From contig NC_088202.1 of NCBI RefSeq assembly GCF_037126465.1, positions 126,556,123-126,620,122 of the forward strand: a stretch of DNA of 64,000 bases, in the 5' to 3' direction. The notes beneath the pieces were generated by a model, which saw nothing but the letters and a program-made list of their open reading frames with translations, ran no database searches and had not been told where the DNA came from. Origin of the DNA: Ornithodoros turicata (lineage: Eukaryota > Arthropoda > Arachnida > Ixodida > Argasidae). This document shows positions 11,829 to 25,448 of this stretch, piece by piece. Every line of letters starts with the position of its first letter. Position 1 is the first letter of the stretch. Both the position numbers and the translations under genes were made by a program.

Positions 11829-12289
11829 AGAGGTTGCCAGTGTTGCCGGCTTCTTCCAACAAAAGCAATGCTTGGTGTTCAGCGCTCCCTCATACGCCAG
11901 TTGTTAAGCGTACCAGATACCAGTGATTCACAATCTCCCTCTCACGACATAGCAAGCCCTACAAACCATTCTTGCAAAGAGTAGTAAGCTATGTCTTGGC
12001 GTTCCTCGAGCAACTTCCAACACGGTAGCCTTTGCAGAGGCACGGGAACCACCTGTACCCGTTCTCAGGATGCAAGAGTCGTTTCGTCCCTTTTCTTGAC
12101 GTGTCATCATCGCCATCCTCTGCTTCGAGCCATATTGCGACGCTCCAACTATCCAGGTACACTTCATTATCACTCATGCTATCTAGGCACAACGGTTAGT
12201 TCTCCCTAAACACAAGCAGCACGTGTACTCAGCTGTTCCTACATGGGCTCTATAACCGCCTGAAGTGAGGGTTAATATCCCGGGTCTAC
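11829..12289. other. Unassigned DNA between LINE fragments
   Basis: Two overlapping minus-strand frames (11928-12173, 11989-12192) show no domain I can defend. The last 100 bp may already be degenerate LINE sequence leading into the RNase H region. Confidence 0.3.
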
Positions 12290-13428
12290 CACGCCGGAAA
12301 GATGTATCGACTCAAGTCCTCCGGCAGCGTCTAGACTTAATGGAGAGGTCAGCGGGTAGAATACAACTCTTCACCGATGCATCTACAACGACATCTGGCT
12401 CGTCATGTGCGTATGGTTCCTGAGATGGGTGTCAAAAGATTAGCACGGCTGTCCCACACCACCTCGGCTTCAGCAGCTGAGCTCCACGGGATCCGTCTGG
12501 CTTTAAGCTTCATCATTTCTCAACCCACGTGCTCTCATTGGTCTGTGTATACAGTGACTCAAGAGGTGGCCTAGAGTCGTTGGCATCTATGTTCATCACA
12601 GGGTCTCTGGCCCTAATTGTTCATGATGTGCTGCACCTGTATGGTGCTGCAGTCTCACAGGACCATGATATCATATTTCAGTGGAGTCATGGTCACTGCG
12701 GCATAGCCGGTAACGAGGCTGCGGATGATGCTGCGCGCCGAGCACTCCAATACGGTCACGTTCATATAAAGGCCATTTACTTCACATAGGGGACGCAAAG
12801 AGAATGCTACGTGAACTGAGAAAACAAATATGCAACTCTTCTTGGCTGACAGGATTTGCTCTATCTTCGCTGTTGTACAGGGTCGACCACGACGTACGCT
12901 TCCAGGTATTTCCGTCGTTTCCTCGACAAGCGGCGTGTCTCCTGCATAGGCTCCGGCTGAATGACCCGTACAGCGGTCGGTTGCTCTAAAAACTGGCCAA
13001 GTCACCATCTCCAAACTGCAGTGAGTGCGATATTGTCGAGGATACAGAGCACATCCTCCTCAGGTGCTCCAAACATGCCGACAGTCGCAGGACACTAGAA
13101 GCAAGTCTGGCTAGCCTGGACGCAGGCTATTTGACCTTGTAAAACTCCTGGGTCCTCAGAGATTCAATCATCAAGCGGCTGCATTGAAAGAGCTTCTACG
13201 TTTCTTTGAAAAAACGCATCTGATTGACATTTTGTAACACTTTCTGGTCCCTCATTTGTGACAATTGTTCCCACTGGTTCGGGATGTTTGTCTGCCCCCT
13301 AACTACTGGGTTTTCTCCCTTGTTTTCCAGCTAACTGTGGCTAAGTGGTCTGGGGTAACCCGTCCGACTTCGTCGTGACTTACATTCCCAATGTTTTCTT
13401 CCTCTATATCCCGTCACATCACATCACA
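12290..13428 (+). pseudogene. I-type LINE: RNase H and C-terminal part
   Basis: The frames give QLFTDAS, SASAAELHGIRLAL and FQWSHGHCGIAGNEAADDAA, the ordered motifs of the RNase H domain found in I-superfamily LINEs. Next come the VFPSFPRQAACLLHRLRLND segment and a zinc motif CSECDIVEDTEHILLRC (CX2CX7HX4C). The coding part ends at a stop near 13234. A 3' untranslated region follows with CTGGGGTAACCCG, comparable to CTGGGGTAGCCGG in the 29.4-kb copy, and a CATCACATCACA tail. Several stops and frameshifts make it non-functional. Confidence 0.8.
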
Positions 13429-16400
13429 GATATGTCGTTTGAAGCACGGTATGCTATAGTAGTGGTATTGGAATAGGCAGCGTTTTTTAGTATATTCAGA
13501 GCTACAGATGCGTTCCGTCGTGACAAACCTAGAGCAGTCGTAATTACTGAAAGTATGTGAATGAGGGAATGAAGACGAAGTTGGTCGTTGATGTTGGCAA
13601 AAAAACGCACCTGTAACTGACTTCATGTATTTGTTGTTGTTACGGTTGTAACGGAGACTACAAGTGCTGTGTTGATCAGGTGGTATGCAACTTGTTAGTC
13701 TCGTAAGAAGCTGCTGGTATGGTTTGAGGCAGAGAGGTAATACTTTTAGTTAGTTGGAATGAACTGGGTTATACAACGCGCTCCCTAAATTTTGTCAGGG
13801 TACTCGTGGACACTCAGTAAAATAAGCAATTAATTAAATTTATTCAGTCATAACATGCATTGCCAACCCTAGATTGGAACTGGGACTATATTCCTTGCTA
13901 AGTATTTTTAATCTTCAAAATGTTCTTATATTCCTTGCTTATATAGTGTTCTTGCTAGTGTTCTTTTCTTGTTCACACTTTTGTGAGCGCTCCTACAGAA
14001 GTATACATCAAGTACACAGTACTTTCAGTAATTCAGTAAGTATTCAGTGTTCATTCAGCTTAATTCAAAACCATTTTGCAGTAACTGTAGTTACAACGAA
14101 TTCACGAATTGCTACCCATTATATCTGTAACCTGGCTTTAATTACTTTCGCCCTTGCTATTGCATATGACAACATTTCGAGTGCGTGTCTCAGGGCCTGT
14201 ATCAAAGCTAGGCTAGGCCTCGTTTGTTTCCTGTATTTACGCAATATATTCCTAGATGGGGTAAATGTTCCAGGAAGCTTGGTTCACTCCATGCCGCCCG
14301 AAGGTTATCGTCCACTCTAACAGGTCCTGATTCTTGGTCACTTGATTTGTTGACGGCGACATACGACTGCACACCTCACGTTGCTCTAACGGTCCGGTTT
14401 ACAAAAGCACTGTTACAGGCATTGTTCATGCTATACACGAAGACACGTAGGACACGAATAGGGAAGCTGCTACATGTTATGAAAGAAATAGCAAGGCCAC
14501 TTTGTACCTTGTGGAGCGTTTTACTGCACTCCACAGACCCGTATATCATCAGAGACGCCGTATAATGAGAAAGTTATCACCTAAAGCTGTCAACAAAACC
14601 CTACGTCATGCATGGTTGGCGACCAATGACAGCGTAGCTTACATTTATGTCGCGTATAAAAATTATACGAACATACTGCAGGTCTGCCACCAGGCGAGAT
14701 AAAATGCGAGACTCGTTGTAAAGATACGGAAGAATAACGGCTTCATGCCTCGACATATAGAGGGGAACTCATCCCTTCTGACAGATCCCCTTGTTTGTGC
14801 ACTCGTCAAAATTTCTGATACGAACAGCGCATGTAAGGTGTAAAGATAAGACGAGGTGCAGTAAGGCACTTGTTGATCCTCGTGAAATGCTCTGCCTTTG
14901 TTTCAAGCGCACATGCCACATGACAAAGATGGGTGCACAAAAATGTTAAATATACTATACGCTGAAGCCAACGTCGTCGCATTTTTTTTAACTTGAAGTA
15001 TTTGTGCTCAAACTCCGTGGTGTGGTTTGGTTATTTAGTGGACACCAAGTGCACCGAGGAGGCATGGTTACCGGTTACCCTATAGCCCTAGGTGCTCCAC
15101 TATATTCAAGATTACACGAGAAGAACTGAAAGTTTATGTGCTTGTGTGCTTTCGTAACATTTAAGAGCATAGGTGGCTTTGGCACGGCTTTCGGTTCAGT
15201 TTCACATGATCTTTCACATTAAATGCACCAGTATACTGCTATTATTCAAGTTATTTTGTGGCGAGTACATAGCAAATGAACTAGAACCGTTCTTAAGCGG
15301 TTGAAATTAGAGGCAATTCCCACCGTATACTAGCTTCCGTGGCGACCGACAGCTATTGGCGCTGGCGATTATGTCAGCCAACAATAAGTTCGGTTGAGCT
15401 GTACTTCTGTTTTCTTGTAAACACAAAAAAGCAAAAAACAGAAAATCAGAAAATAACGACAATGCAAAATACAAGGATCACAAACAAATAATATCCTTTT
15501 GTCAGTAAGCGACAGGTAGCAGTCGAATGGCAAATTAGTGCTTTGGAGAATCACAAATAAACCATACGTTCAGCAGGTCATGAAAATTCGGCGCTAAGCT
15601 ACACGCTGTTTATCCATGCCGTTATATTCATGCGTAAAGATCCGGGCACATCTGAACGCATTAAGCGGGAGGTTCACTTGGCCACATCGGTATTAGTGCA
15701 CAAGATTAAGTTGCATTTGCCGAGCCACGGTAAAGTAAAATGAAGACTCCAAAACCTACCTCTCATATCTAAAATTCTGCCATAGGATTTTTGTAGGCCT
15801 ACTACACGTTTCTTAAAATATTTTACACTTTATGCATACTAGCGGATATTAAACGCACTAAATGCGCCATGGTGCCTTATAATACAAGGGCTCAGCTTTT
15901 CCACTGTTTCCACAATTACGGCGCAAAAGACCGTATATAGGCCATGGCAAAGAACGGCATGCCGTATACTAAACGCTACTTCTGTAAGGGTGACAAGAAG
16001 AGCGCGCAAACCGGTCTCCAATAGGGGGTATAGAGAATAGAAGCAAACATGAATACAAATACTGGAGCCAATAAAATGAAGTAAGTGTCGTTTCGCCTTT
16101 TTCGTGCTCGTCGTTAAACGCTAAGCGTCCAATAAAATAGATCGCACGGTCGCACGTGACTGCACTGACCAACTGCTTTCGAGCACCGCCGTTTGATGCC
16201 CGTCGATCAAGGAAAGAGAGAAACGCGAGGACAAATGCCAGAGCGGGAAAAATACGATGCGATAACAAGGACAGACAGTTGCCCATTCACATATTGGGTG
16301 GATGGCCCGATGCGTGACTAATGCCATGGCGAAGGAAGTTGTGCCAGAAACGCGTTTGCTCTCTGGACGAGTGATGTGCTGTGGCTATATGAATAATCTG

Positions 16401-19400
16401 TGCGTATACATAAATGTATTAAATATATATGAGTGCCCAGGGGATGGCAGCCGAGATTCCTTTTCTACTTCTTCCTTTTTTTTTTTTTTTTTTTTTTTCT
16501 GATTGCGCACTCTTACGCTCTGTGTCACGTATAAGTCTTGCGCGTTCTTGAGTCGGCAGTAACCATTCATATCCATAAAGGGTCTCAATGCTCTCTGTGT
16601 AGACCATGTCAAAATTGAGAGCCATAAAATATTGTTTACACGCTAGCGCGAGGACAGAACGATGACAAATGTTCTTCTACCATTTGTTACAAGCTGACGT
16701 TTCACTCTGCAAGAGCGTCATATACGTTCAAACGCAACAGGAAATCGTAAAAGAATGCAAAGGAACAAGTGCAGATGACACAGTTGTGCTTCATGTACGG
16801 TACAAGAAATATTTCGATAAGCGAGGGCGGAGCTTCCGCTGTATGTGTATGCTGTTATGTCCTGAGAGTAATTAAAATAAATAAACTCCAGAAAAATCTT
16901 AATAAACAAATATGTAGACTCTGGTACGTGCTAATTTGCTGCGCTACAGAGCAGGTGCACCACGCGCGTATTAATAAGTGGTAGAGAGAGACAAGAAAAA
17001 AACGAACGGAAAGGAAAAATAGGAGACGCAAGTACGGCTTGGTATTATGGATTCTTGGTATTAAAAGAAATAAAAGAGAGGTACCGATGCGCCCTATCTG
17101 AGTTATGGTAATCAATAAATGTCAGCCAATATCAAATTATATCAGCAAATGCAAGGCGTTGGAGTCAATCGTGGGAGAAGGCACACATTCCATGAACGCC
17201 GTGGAGCACGATCATTTGCAAAAGGGAAGACGTACTGTCGTGCTGACGACGAAAGGTTACGGAGCGCGAAGTGTCCTTTGTGCTCTAAAATCCCAATGCA
17301 TGTTATGGTAGAGCGCGTCAGAACAGCTTTGCAAATTTTCTCCTACCGGAAGAGGATAACCATAAGCAAATGCACTGAAGTAACAGGAACAGACAGTCAA
17401 GCAAATGACCAGAGCGGAAGACGCACACACAGAAAAAAAGATGCAGTCAACGCGTATCGGAATGATGAAGCAGTATTGCGTTTTTGTTGTGGATAAAATT
17501 GACACCTGAAACGAAAAATCCGTAACTGTATCAAATGAATCCAGGAATTCGCACGCGCAAGGAACTCACAGGATACGTAGTGTTTGAGGACAGTAAGCTA
17601 GTATGCTAGTATTCAAGGAAGGTTATATCATTGAACTGGGAGTATTTTTTTTAATAGGGTTGTAACTGCCTTCGCCTCCCTCGACCTCATCGAGTCGCAG
17701 CAGCCATAGTGCGTCCCTGAATGTGCTAGGACGACTGTCAATGACTTCTGAGATTTAATTTTGAAAAATTATTCGTGTACGTGATTGTGCTCACAGACTA
17801 TGATTGCCGAGTTGCCCTTGCGTATTAGTTCACTCATAGTCATAAGGTATTTACATACGACTTTGTTACAGAACCTTTCTGCTTATTACAGTGCTGGACG
17901 CAGTTTACTGAGCGTATCATTCTGCTTGATATTTGTCTCCCATTCTCTTTTCAGTTTCCACTTTTTCGTTGTCAGCAAATCACCGGACAAAGGAGACGTT
18001 CTCTGACTTTGTTGTCACACTTCACCGTGATGTGGAGAGTCTTGTTGTCAACACTACATAGAAGCGGTAGTATATGGCTCTACCAGTTATGGATCTATCC
18101 TTGACAACGCAACACCATATATGAAGCTATACTGCGTTTTCATCTGCGTATGCCATAAATTATTCGGCAAATTCCCCCATTCATTGTAATTTCGTGTATT
18201 TCTTGTTGTTTTTCTTCTCCTCCTCCAGAACAGATGCAGGTTATTTCATTACGTACAACAAATAATGCTCGACTTCGGTGACAGAAGGAGGCTACGCATC
18301 GACGAGGCGTATGTGCGTATAAAGAGCGACTCAACTATCATTTCGCTCAGGAAAACTACGGACAATCTCGACGTTCATGAGCGACGCATACAACCTTAGT
18401 ATGGCTAATGTTGCCGTTTCTCAAAATATGTGGCGGTCCCGGCATAGAGTAAGCATTTCTCATCACCCTATATTTCCTTGGTTATTTCTTTATCGTGCAT
18501 GAATCATTTCCTAACCTGTACGTGTACACCACAAGCCGCATCGTATAGCAAAGTATAGCGTTTTCCTGTACATTAACGCAATACAAAACAACAATATTGA
18601 CATATATACGCATGTATGACAATTCAGAACGCTTTTCACAGTGTTTGACACAGAGCGGATGAATTGATTGGTAACGAAGGGAAGCCATACAACAGCCATT
18701 ATCGTGAGCTATACCAGACACGGCACACACACATAATGCTTTAGGTAAAGGATATATTAATTTTCTAAGATTTGGTTCTCTCCATAGAACGATTTTCTTC
18801 AATGGTATTAGCCTATTAGGACACGAAATAATTTGCCACGTTCCCATCACTAAAAGATATGCCTGCTTAATCCAGCTTTATGCGATGCGATGCGATGCCC
18901 AACTTAAGTACATTAAAGCATTTCCTCTTCGTTTTAGTCGTTTCAGTGGTACCTTCATAGAGGGATGCTCTAGAATGCTTCGTAATTACATAAATTGTAT
19001 AGTTTCAAAAATCTTATGATTTCCAATCACGCTCTGCGTCAAGTTCAACTAGAAAGTGCACTGATAAATACGCGACGCGTACAGCATATAGATGGGTTCA
19101 CCGGGCTAAACATTCTAGAGGCCCGTTTGCATAAGAGTTGAGTACCAGACTCGCAGCACTCATTGTCAATAGCCTTGGTAGAGCATGCAGGAAGTGCTGG
19201 CAAGGCTATTGAGAATGTGTCTGAAACACGCAATTTTATGCAGACGGATCCTGGGGCTTTATGGAAGTTGGTTGAATAACCGTAGATAGCCCAAAACGTT
19301 GTGTTTATTCTCAAAGATGCTGTACAGGAAAAAAAAATAACAGTTAGCAGTGCGTATATAATGTACGCAATTAGGACTGGAGTATCTTCGTATTCCCAGT

Positions 19401-19896
19401 ATTTTGACCTTCTGGTCAAACATTAAAAACATATGCTTCGTCCTGCGTCACGCTTTTCTGCGTTCAAGTTTGAAACGCCACTGGAAATGTTAGGAAGGCT
19501 CCCATTAACGCATTGTATGTTGAATTAATCGCATTACACGCGGCCCGCAAGGAACCTATCGCTTTAAGAGCGGGAGCCCAAGTGATCAACGTCGGCAAGT
19601 AGTGTGTTCTGGACTCTCGCTGCTTTCAGAAACGCAATGCACGAGAAACTAATATGTAGAACGCAGTCAATCGAACAGCACATCTCCGACGTCAGCACGG
19701 AGAAATTTGGTCAGTGCAATAAACAAACATACGTAAGAACGTATGGCGTAGTGCTATGGCCGTGCGACTCCTCAGACACACAGGGCTATACAGCTTAAAA
19801 ATGGTGCAGAGGACCTTCGAGAAGGACATCCACTTTCATCTTCTGAACCACGACATTGATTTTCCAGACACGACACGATCAAGAGTAAACAGAGTT

Positions 19897-19928
<32 letters not shown>

Positions 19929-20229
19929 GATAAATTGCGCTTGGATCCTAACATCGGGGAACTTCCTTCACACAGCTTGTCAACTGCTTTCGCTCCCCAC
20001 CCCCCGTGCTATATAGTTAGGCATCAACGCGTATAAGATTTTCAGTATCTGCATCCGCACGGCATCCGCGCATGTAAGATACACATGTAAGATACGCACG
20101 TAACATACCGCAACTGCGCTAGTTGAAATATGTGTATCCGCATGCCCACAACCGCGGTTATTACATTTGTAGGAAAAAATCTCCATTCTTCTTACAAGTT
20201 CTTACAAAAAAGTAAAGTTCTTACAAACT
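13429..20229. other. Unassigned intergenic DNA
   Basis: No supported gene. The longest frame (148 residues, plus, 13874-14320) is hydrophobic at its start but has no recognised domain. Notable small items are a poly-T run at 16478-16498, an inverted repeat at about 19167-19213 (CAATAGCCTTG and its complement), and a (TA)n tract at 19896-19929. Several 60-125 residue frames, such as 17119-17496, were inspected and left uncalled. Confidence 0.4.
19896..19929. repeat. (TA)n microsatellite
   Basis: Alternating TA with a single C interruption. Confidence 0.9.
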
Positions 20230-20466
20230 TTTGTTCTTACAAACTTTGAAAAGGGTTAAAAACTGCGCGGTTCGGAGCACGTGCTGGTCACCTGCCGACG
20301 CTTCGACTCTAGTCGGCGAACGCTGAAGAACGCCCTCGCTAAACTTGACAACCGACATTTTAGTGTTGAGAAGGTACTGGGGTGCTGGCCAAAGCAGGAC
20401 CAACAACCTGCACTGTGTGCCCTGGCGAACTACCTCAAGGACATACGTGCTGAAACAATCTTTTAA
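20230..20466 (+). pseudogene. I-type LINE C-terminal fragment
   Basis: The frame ending at 20466 reads CSEHVLVTCRRFDSSRRTL, then NALAKLDNRHFSVEKVLG and a short C-terminus with a stop. This matches the end of the copies at 29.4-30.0 kb (AALGQVDNRPFGVQKVLG) and 12.3-13.4 kb. Only the last part of the protein survives. It is a 5'-truncated or eroded insertion. Confidence 0.75.
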
Positions 20467-20984
20467 ATCATTCAGTGCTTTCACATATCAATCGTCATGG
20501 AACAGCTGGTCGCAGCAGTGCGACCTACGTTTCCATTTTTTTCTTTCTACTTCTATTCTGTTCTATGTGTGGTTCGGTAGTTCATACTTTAAAATCGCTA
20601 CAAACTTCCTCAGGAAGGTTACGTCATCCATAGTTGTCAAATAGTCAAAGGCACATCCGTTTATAAACAACTCATAGCGGTTGACGGCACAGCAATGCAG
20701 ACTATACCATATTTCTCTTCACTATTTTTCGAAATCCTACTGCGTGCTCTCAATTATAGCTCACTCTAGAGGACGTCTGTAGAGACACGTGCTGTACTCT
20801 TTAGAGACACTTATTTTGCGCATAAAATGCGGATAGGTCGAAATCCGCGCATCGGCTCGGACTTCGAAACGTCACACTTCCGTCTGCAAACGAGGACGTC
20901 CCGCAGATCTGCGATCTAACGGCACCCATGTACACCTCCACCTAACTCTGCCGTCTTACAGCTCGCAGAGAATGGATCATTGGA

Positions 20985-21049
20985 GTTGTGGCTGAGTGTT
21001 TTTCCTATTGCAGGTCAAATGCGTTAACCATTACACCACACTGGCAATT
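20985..21049 (-). repeat. tRNA-like A-box sequence (SINE head or tRNA relic)
   Basis: On the minus strand the sequence GTGTGGTGTAATGGTTAACGC resembles the D-arm and internal A box of a tRNA-derived promoter. No clear B box is found at the expected distance, so an intact tRNA gene is not called. Confidence 0.45.
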
Positions 21050-22939
21050 GTTGTTGGTGTGCGTCTAACCTGGGACTGTAGATTTCTATGCAAACGCGAC
21101 CAGTTCTCCCGATACTGATCTTGCTATACATTTCGCTGGATTCGAATCATCAGAGATTGAGATAAAAATGTGTATCAGTATCTTTCTCTGAATGCAAAAG
21201 AGCTTTAACTTTTCACAAACCTGACAAGTTACCTTTGATGTTACAGAAGCGACAGTGGCACACTTCAACAAAAGCGGGTACAAAGCGGAAGGTCTAAGTT
21301 GAGCTGCATGGAATAAATTTAGCGCAGCATTGTAAGGAAAGCCCTAGAAAGGACGGTCAGCTCTCACATCGTCGAATACCCTGTTACCGTTTTATTCTCA
21401 CTTAACGACAAATTCTCGGACACAAAAGTTGGCAGGTGTAATGTGGCATCAGAAGCCAACATTCGACCAAACCCAAAAGGTCCCGACCCCGTATCACTGG
21501 GCGTAAATCTTTCAGAACGATTCGCAGGAAATGTCCGAAATGTTTCGCCCGTTTTTTTTGTTTTTTTTTGCAGAATCTTTCGATCTAGATTCGCAGCGCC
21601 ACAACACCACACTTGCACCAGGAGAATTCGCGAATGATTTACAGGCTTTCACAAGGCCCAACTGCCACAAACGCTTCGGGGCCCTTCGGCTGATTTCAGA
21701 TGCGTAGGGTTATGTACGCTGAGAGTGAATCACAGGGCGGTTGGGTAGATTGGATCGCTGGTTGCAAAGCAAGCAGCCGATCCTGGATTTTTGGAAGACT
21801 GTGGAGGCCCGAGCACTTATTGTGAATTCTGGTCCTGTGTACTCTGGCGCGTTCAACTTGATTGCTTCTCTTTCAACGTGTCCAATCACGCTGATGGTTC
21901 AGCTGCCCATTTTAGTTTTTAGCTTTTTTTTTTTTCGGCTTCGCAAACGGCTACGCGGGATTAGGCAGCTTTGATTTGGGTACGAGGGAGGAAAACTAAT
22001 AAAACTTGTCCTATGAGTTCGAAGACTTAAATTTATGGGCCATCGCTGTCATTCCAGTCCTGCTCTACTGGTCGGTAGATGGGCCAATCCGAGAATTTCT
22101 GGGCCGTAGAATAGTATAATAGGTTTGTTTTGATGCCGGTAGGAAACACGTTTTCGCAGGCTTACAATTGACCCGAGACTGGCATGCAGTATTCTAATGG
22201 ATAAGAAACATTCGGAAGCCCGTTTACTAGTGTTGTTTAAGACGAGAAAGGACACATTTTAGCGTGATAAATAGGAATAGCCTACACGAAAATGCTTGCA
22301 TTAATCTCTAGCCTTCTCAAAGGGAGAGTAGCAAGTATTGTCGTTTGAAAAGAAAAGAAGGTACAGTGCAATTTATCACAGGGTCAAGATATAGCACAAG
22401 ACACGGGAGATAAGGTAGAAGCGATGATGATAGCCATTAACCAGCGCTATCGGTGCCCTATAGGGCCGCAAGTGCCGACTGTTAATACATAATAAAACGA
22501 CAAGGCAACAGTAGACGTTTCTGTTCAGAATACAGTAATAAAGAGTTCAAAACGACAGACACGGTTCTGGTTGTACAACGGTGCTCTTCCCTGGAACACG
22601 TTCTTTCACTTCTGTCGTTCAATTTGTTAACAATATTGATATCATATCGGAAGCGAAATAGGGACAAACTGCTGAGCACAGCGCCACAACACCAACTGCA
22701 CTCTTAATCTTTTGTTTTCCTTGTATGTCACCATAAGAACTTGTCGAAACTCTCATCTAACTTACTTACATACATACATACATATTTTTAGCAGTATGAC
22801 ATGCTTGTAACGACAGTTTGCACGTTGAACATTTACGTTGTTATACCGTTAAGTGAAAACCAAAGTGTAATCTGGGCAGTTACTTGCGTAATTAGATAAT
22901 TATGTTAATAAAATATTCTGAACAGCAATATAATACACC
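21050..22939. other. Unassigned intergenic DNA
   Basis: No gene or repeat family is recognised. There is a short (TACA)n tract at about 22766-22782. Confidence 0.4.
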
Positions 22940-23064
22940 TTTTAAAATAAGAAACTCATTAACGAGGGTAATGGAGAGTAATAGTACACTCCAAAGGGAG
23001 TGATACATGTGACAAGGGTGCTCTCCAAAAAGGAGTTACAACACATCATTTTTTAAGAGTGTAG
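22940..23064. mobile_element. Family Y MITE, right-hand fragment
   Basis: The order ATTAACGAGGGTAAT, GAGAGTAATAGTACACTC, AAAGGGAGTGAT, CTCCAAAAAGGAGTT and the terminus TTTTTTAAGAGTGTAG matches the right half of the copy ending at 25276. The left half is missing. It is non-coding. Confidence 0.7.
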
Positions 23065-24342
23065 GAACGTACGCACATCACGCATTCTATGGTTTAGATT
23101 TCTCTCTGGCGTCTCCGAAGACATGTTCTCAATTCAAGGGTAATTTCTTTTCAAGGGCAATTTTTTTCTTGCTCCGAAAATGGACAATAGGCTATGCTAG
23201 CAAAATTTCCAATAGAGGTATGGGGCACTGCGGTTCATCAATAGCATTGATAAAGTATGGTCAATTGGAATACGCATGGTTATAAAAGCGTTAGGACCAA
23301 CGTTATATGCACGCACGGAGGCAACAACAGAAACTGGATCATGCGTTAGCAATCGCTTCCTTGTAGTAAAGTTTGTTACATGTATTCGATATTTCCTTGG
23401 TTGCATTTCGTAGTCCTTTCTTTTTCTCGCTTTCTATTCTACTCAGCGTAGTTGCATAATATTATTTGTGTCGTACACCGTTCATTCCTCTCGGTCGTGA
23501 AGGATACTAAACGACACCATAGATCTCAACGAACGTGCAGGGAAGGTCGTAGGCTATATATGGCACTGAAAGCATGAAATTTGTACCCTCCGCTTAGAGT
23601 GGAACAAAGACGATGGTTGCTTGGTGGACATGGTACGCCTGAACCCACACTTTTCGTAACAAAAGAAGGACAATAAAATGGCTCTTTGGATAACCGATGC
23701 TTCTCGCACTAAAAACACTGATCACAAAGAAAACCTAGCTATAAACATATTTCTCTGTTCTATAAACAAGGAAGCAATGTCGGAAGATAGAAGTAGTCGA
23801 CACTAAAACCCAACCCCCGCACACGTGACGCACTGAACAGATGTCTAGGGTAGGAAATATTCGCGAGGGCAAAATAGAGATTCTGCAAAATTACTGAAGA
23901 TAACATTGACAGACTTTGTCTTCCCTTCGCTCCCTCTCTCTTTGTTTTTACTATTTTAATCTTGTCAGTCGAAGGCATACTCGCATAGTGAGTTGAATAT
24001 CCTGTATGTACAAGAAACGCGTAGTGGATTTATTAATATTTGTATGTGTACTGAACTATAGCTAACCCTGTGCTCAACAATGTGACGTGCGTATCCATAC
24101 TGAACTTTCTTGCAGATGCACACATCATCCCTATAAGCAATGTACACAACAACGTGACAACAAGCAATGCGGCGTTCTCCAAGCAGTATATGGCAGATTT
24201 GCTTCATCCGGGCGTTCGAGAATGAAGGAATCTCGAAAGAGTACGGCTTTCGTTCTTTAACACAAAGGCAGCTGCACAGGTATATTTATTCACCCAGTGA
24301 AATACGTGAGGCGAAATTAAATGCCAAATCTAATGCCTCCCG
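23065..24342. other. Unassigned intergenic DNA
   Basis: Only short frames without domains are seen; nothing is called. Confidence 0.4.
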
Positions 24343-25276
24343 TACACTGTTAAAAAAAGGGTGTGCTGCAACCAGGGATGGGCATAAATACATTTTTAGT
24401 ACTTAAATATAAATACAAAATACTTTGTTGAAAAGGGTATTTAAATACTCCTCATAAGTACTTTTCAACATGAGTATTTAAGTACAAAATATAAATACAG
24501 TATTTAAATACCGTAACTACTACTATCAATACTGCGAGGAAAATGTCATCTGGAATTACAGAAATAACGATGATCATAACAAGAAATCAGCAACGAACAA
24601 TAGCATTTATTTGTTAGAATATCATGGCGATTTTAATATTAGAAGTTTCTCGACGCCGTTTTCGGCCTTAAAATCGGATATGCAAAGGAGAACAACATCC
24701 CAACAAGTGCCCATGAACAAATGCTTGTATTAAATTTGACGAAGATGCTTTGTTCAACAAGGTAATTGGGTAGTCGCGACCGTTGTCCGCGACGACTTGT
24801 CATCTAAAATGGTTTGTCGCATGCGCATGCTAGCGCAAACCCGGCATAACTGCGCCCCGAACTCACCGTTCTTTCCGAAACAATGCAAGGCAACTTTAGG
24901 ATACGAGTCAGTACAGACTGTATTTAGGAGTATTTTTAAAGTATTTACAAGAATGAATACCCGAAAATTGGTATTTAAATATAATTATAAATACATTTCT
25001 CGAGTCTGTATTTAAATACAAAATATAAATACGTGTATTTATATTTTAAATAGTATTTTAATTACAATGTATTTAAATACTGCCCATCCCTGGCTGCAAC
25101 TCCTTTTTTGGGGAGTACACCCTTGCCACCCTTGCCTTCATAGCTATGAAGGCACTGAGGAGACTCCTTAACGAGGTAATCGAGAGTAATTGTACACTTT
25201 AAAGGGAGTGATTATGTGGAGAAGGGTGTACTCCCCAAAAAAGGAGTTGCAGCACACCACTTTTTTTAGGAGTGTA
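24343..25276. mobile_element. Family Y MITE split by a hAT-like element
   Basis: The outer element has terminal inverted repeats: TACACTGTTAAAAAAAGGGT on the left and its near complement ending AGGAGTGTA on the right. Without the insert it would be about 206 bp. Inner words such as GGAGTACACCCTT and its complement AAGGGTGTACTCC give it a foldback structure. A hAT-like element occupies 24373-25092, duplicating 8 bp of the family Y sequence. No transposase is present. Confidence 0.8.
24373..25092. mobile_element. hAT-like non-autonomous element, family H1
   Basis: The 720-bp element has ends CAGGGATGGGC and GCCCATCCCTG and is flanked by an exact 8-bp duplication GCTGCAAC (24365-24372 and 25093-25100). 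Both features fit the hAT superfamily. The subterminal regions are packed with TATTTAAATA palindromes, plausible transposase-binding repeats. The centre has no transposase-like frame. A second family member is at 47325-48842. Confidence 0.88.
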
Positions 25277-25448
25277 CGGGCTTCCTTTCTGTTTCTTTGC
25301 ACTTCCTCCTTACACAGATACTATGTTAATTTTCAAGAGAAGACCAAATGTGAAGAAGTCAGTGTCGGCAACCCTTCGTGCAGTTTGCAATGACTATACC
25401 GATGTTTACTGCCATAGGCCAAGGTAGACTACGCTTTAAATACGTGAG

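Noticed and set aside
11928..12192. Minus frames considered as a Harbinger-type transposase N-terminus
   Set aside because: Only a vague acidic-then-basic pattern. No catalytic motif is present.
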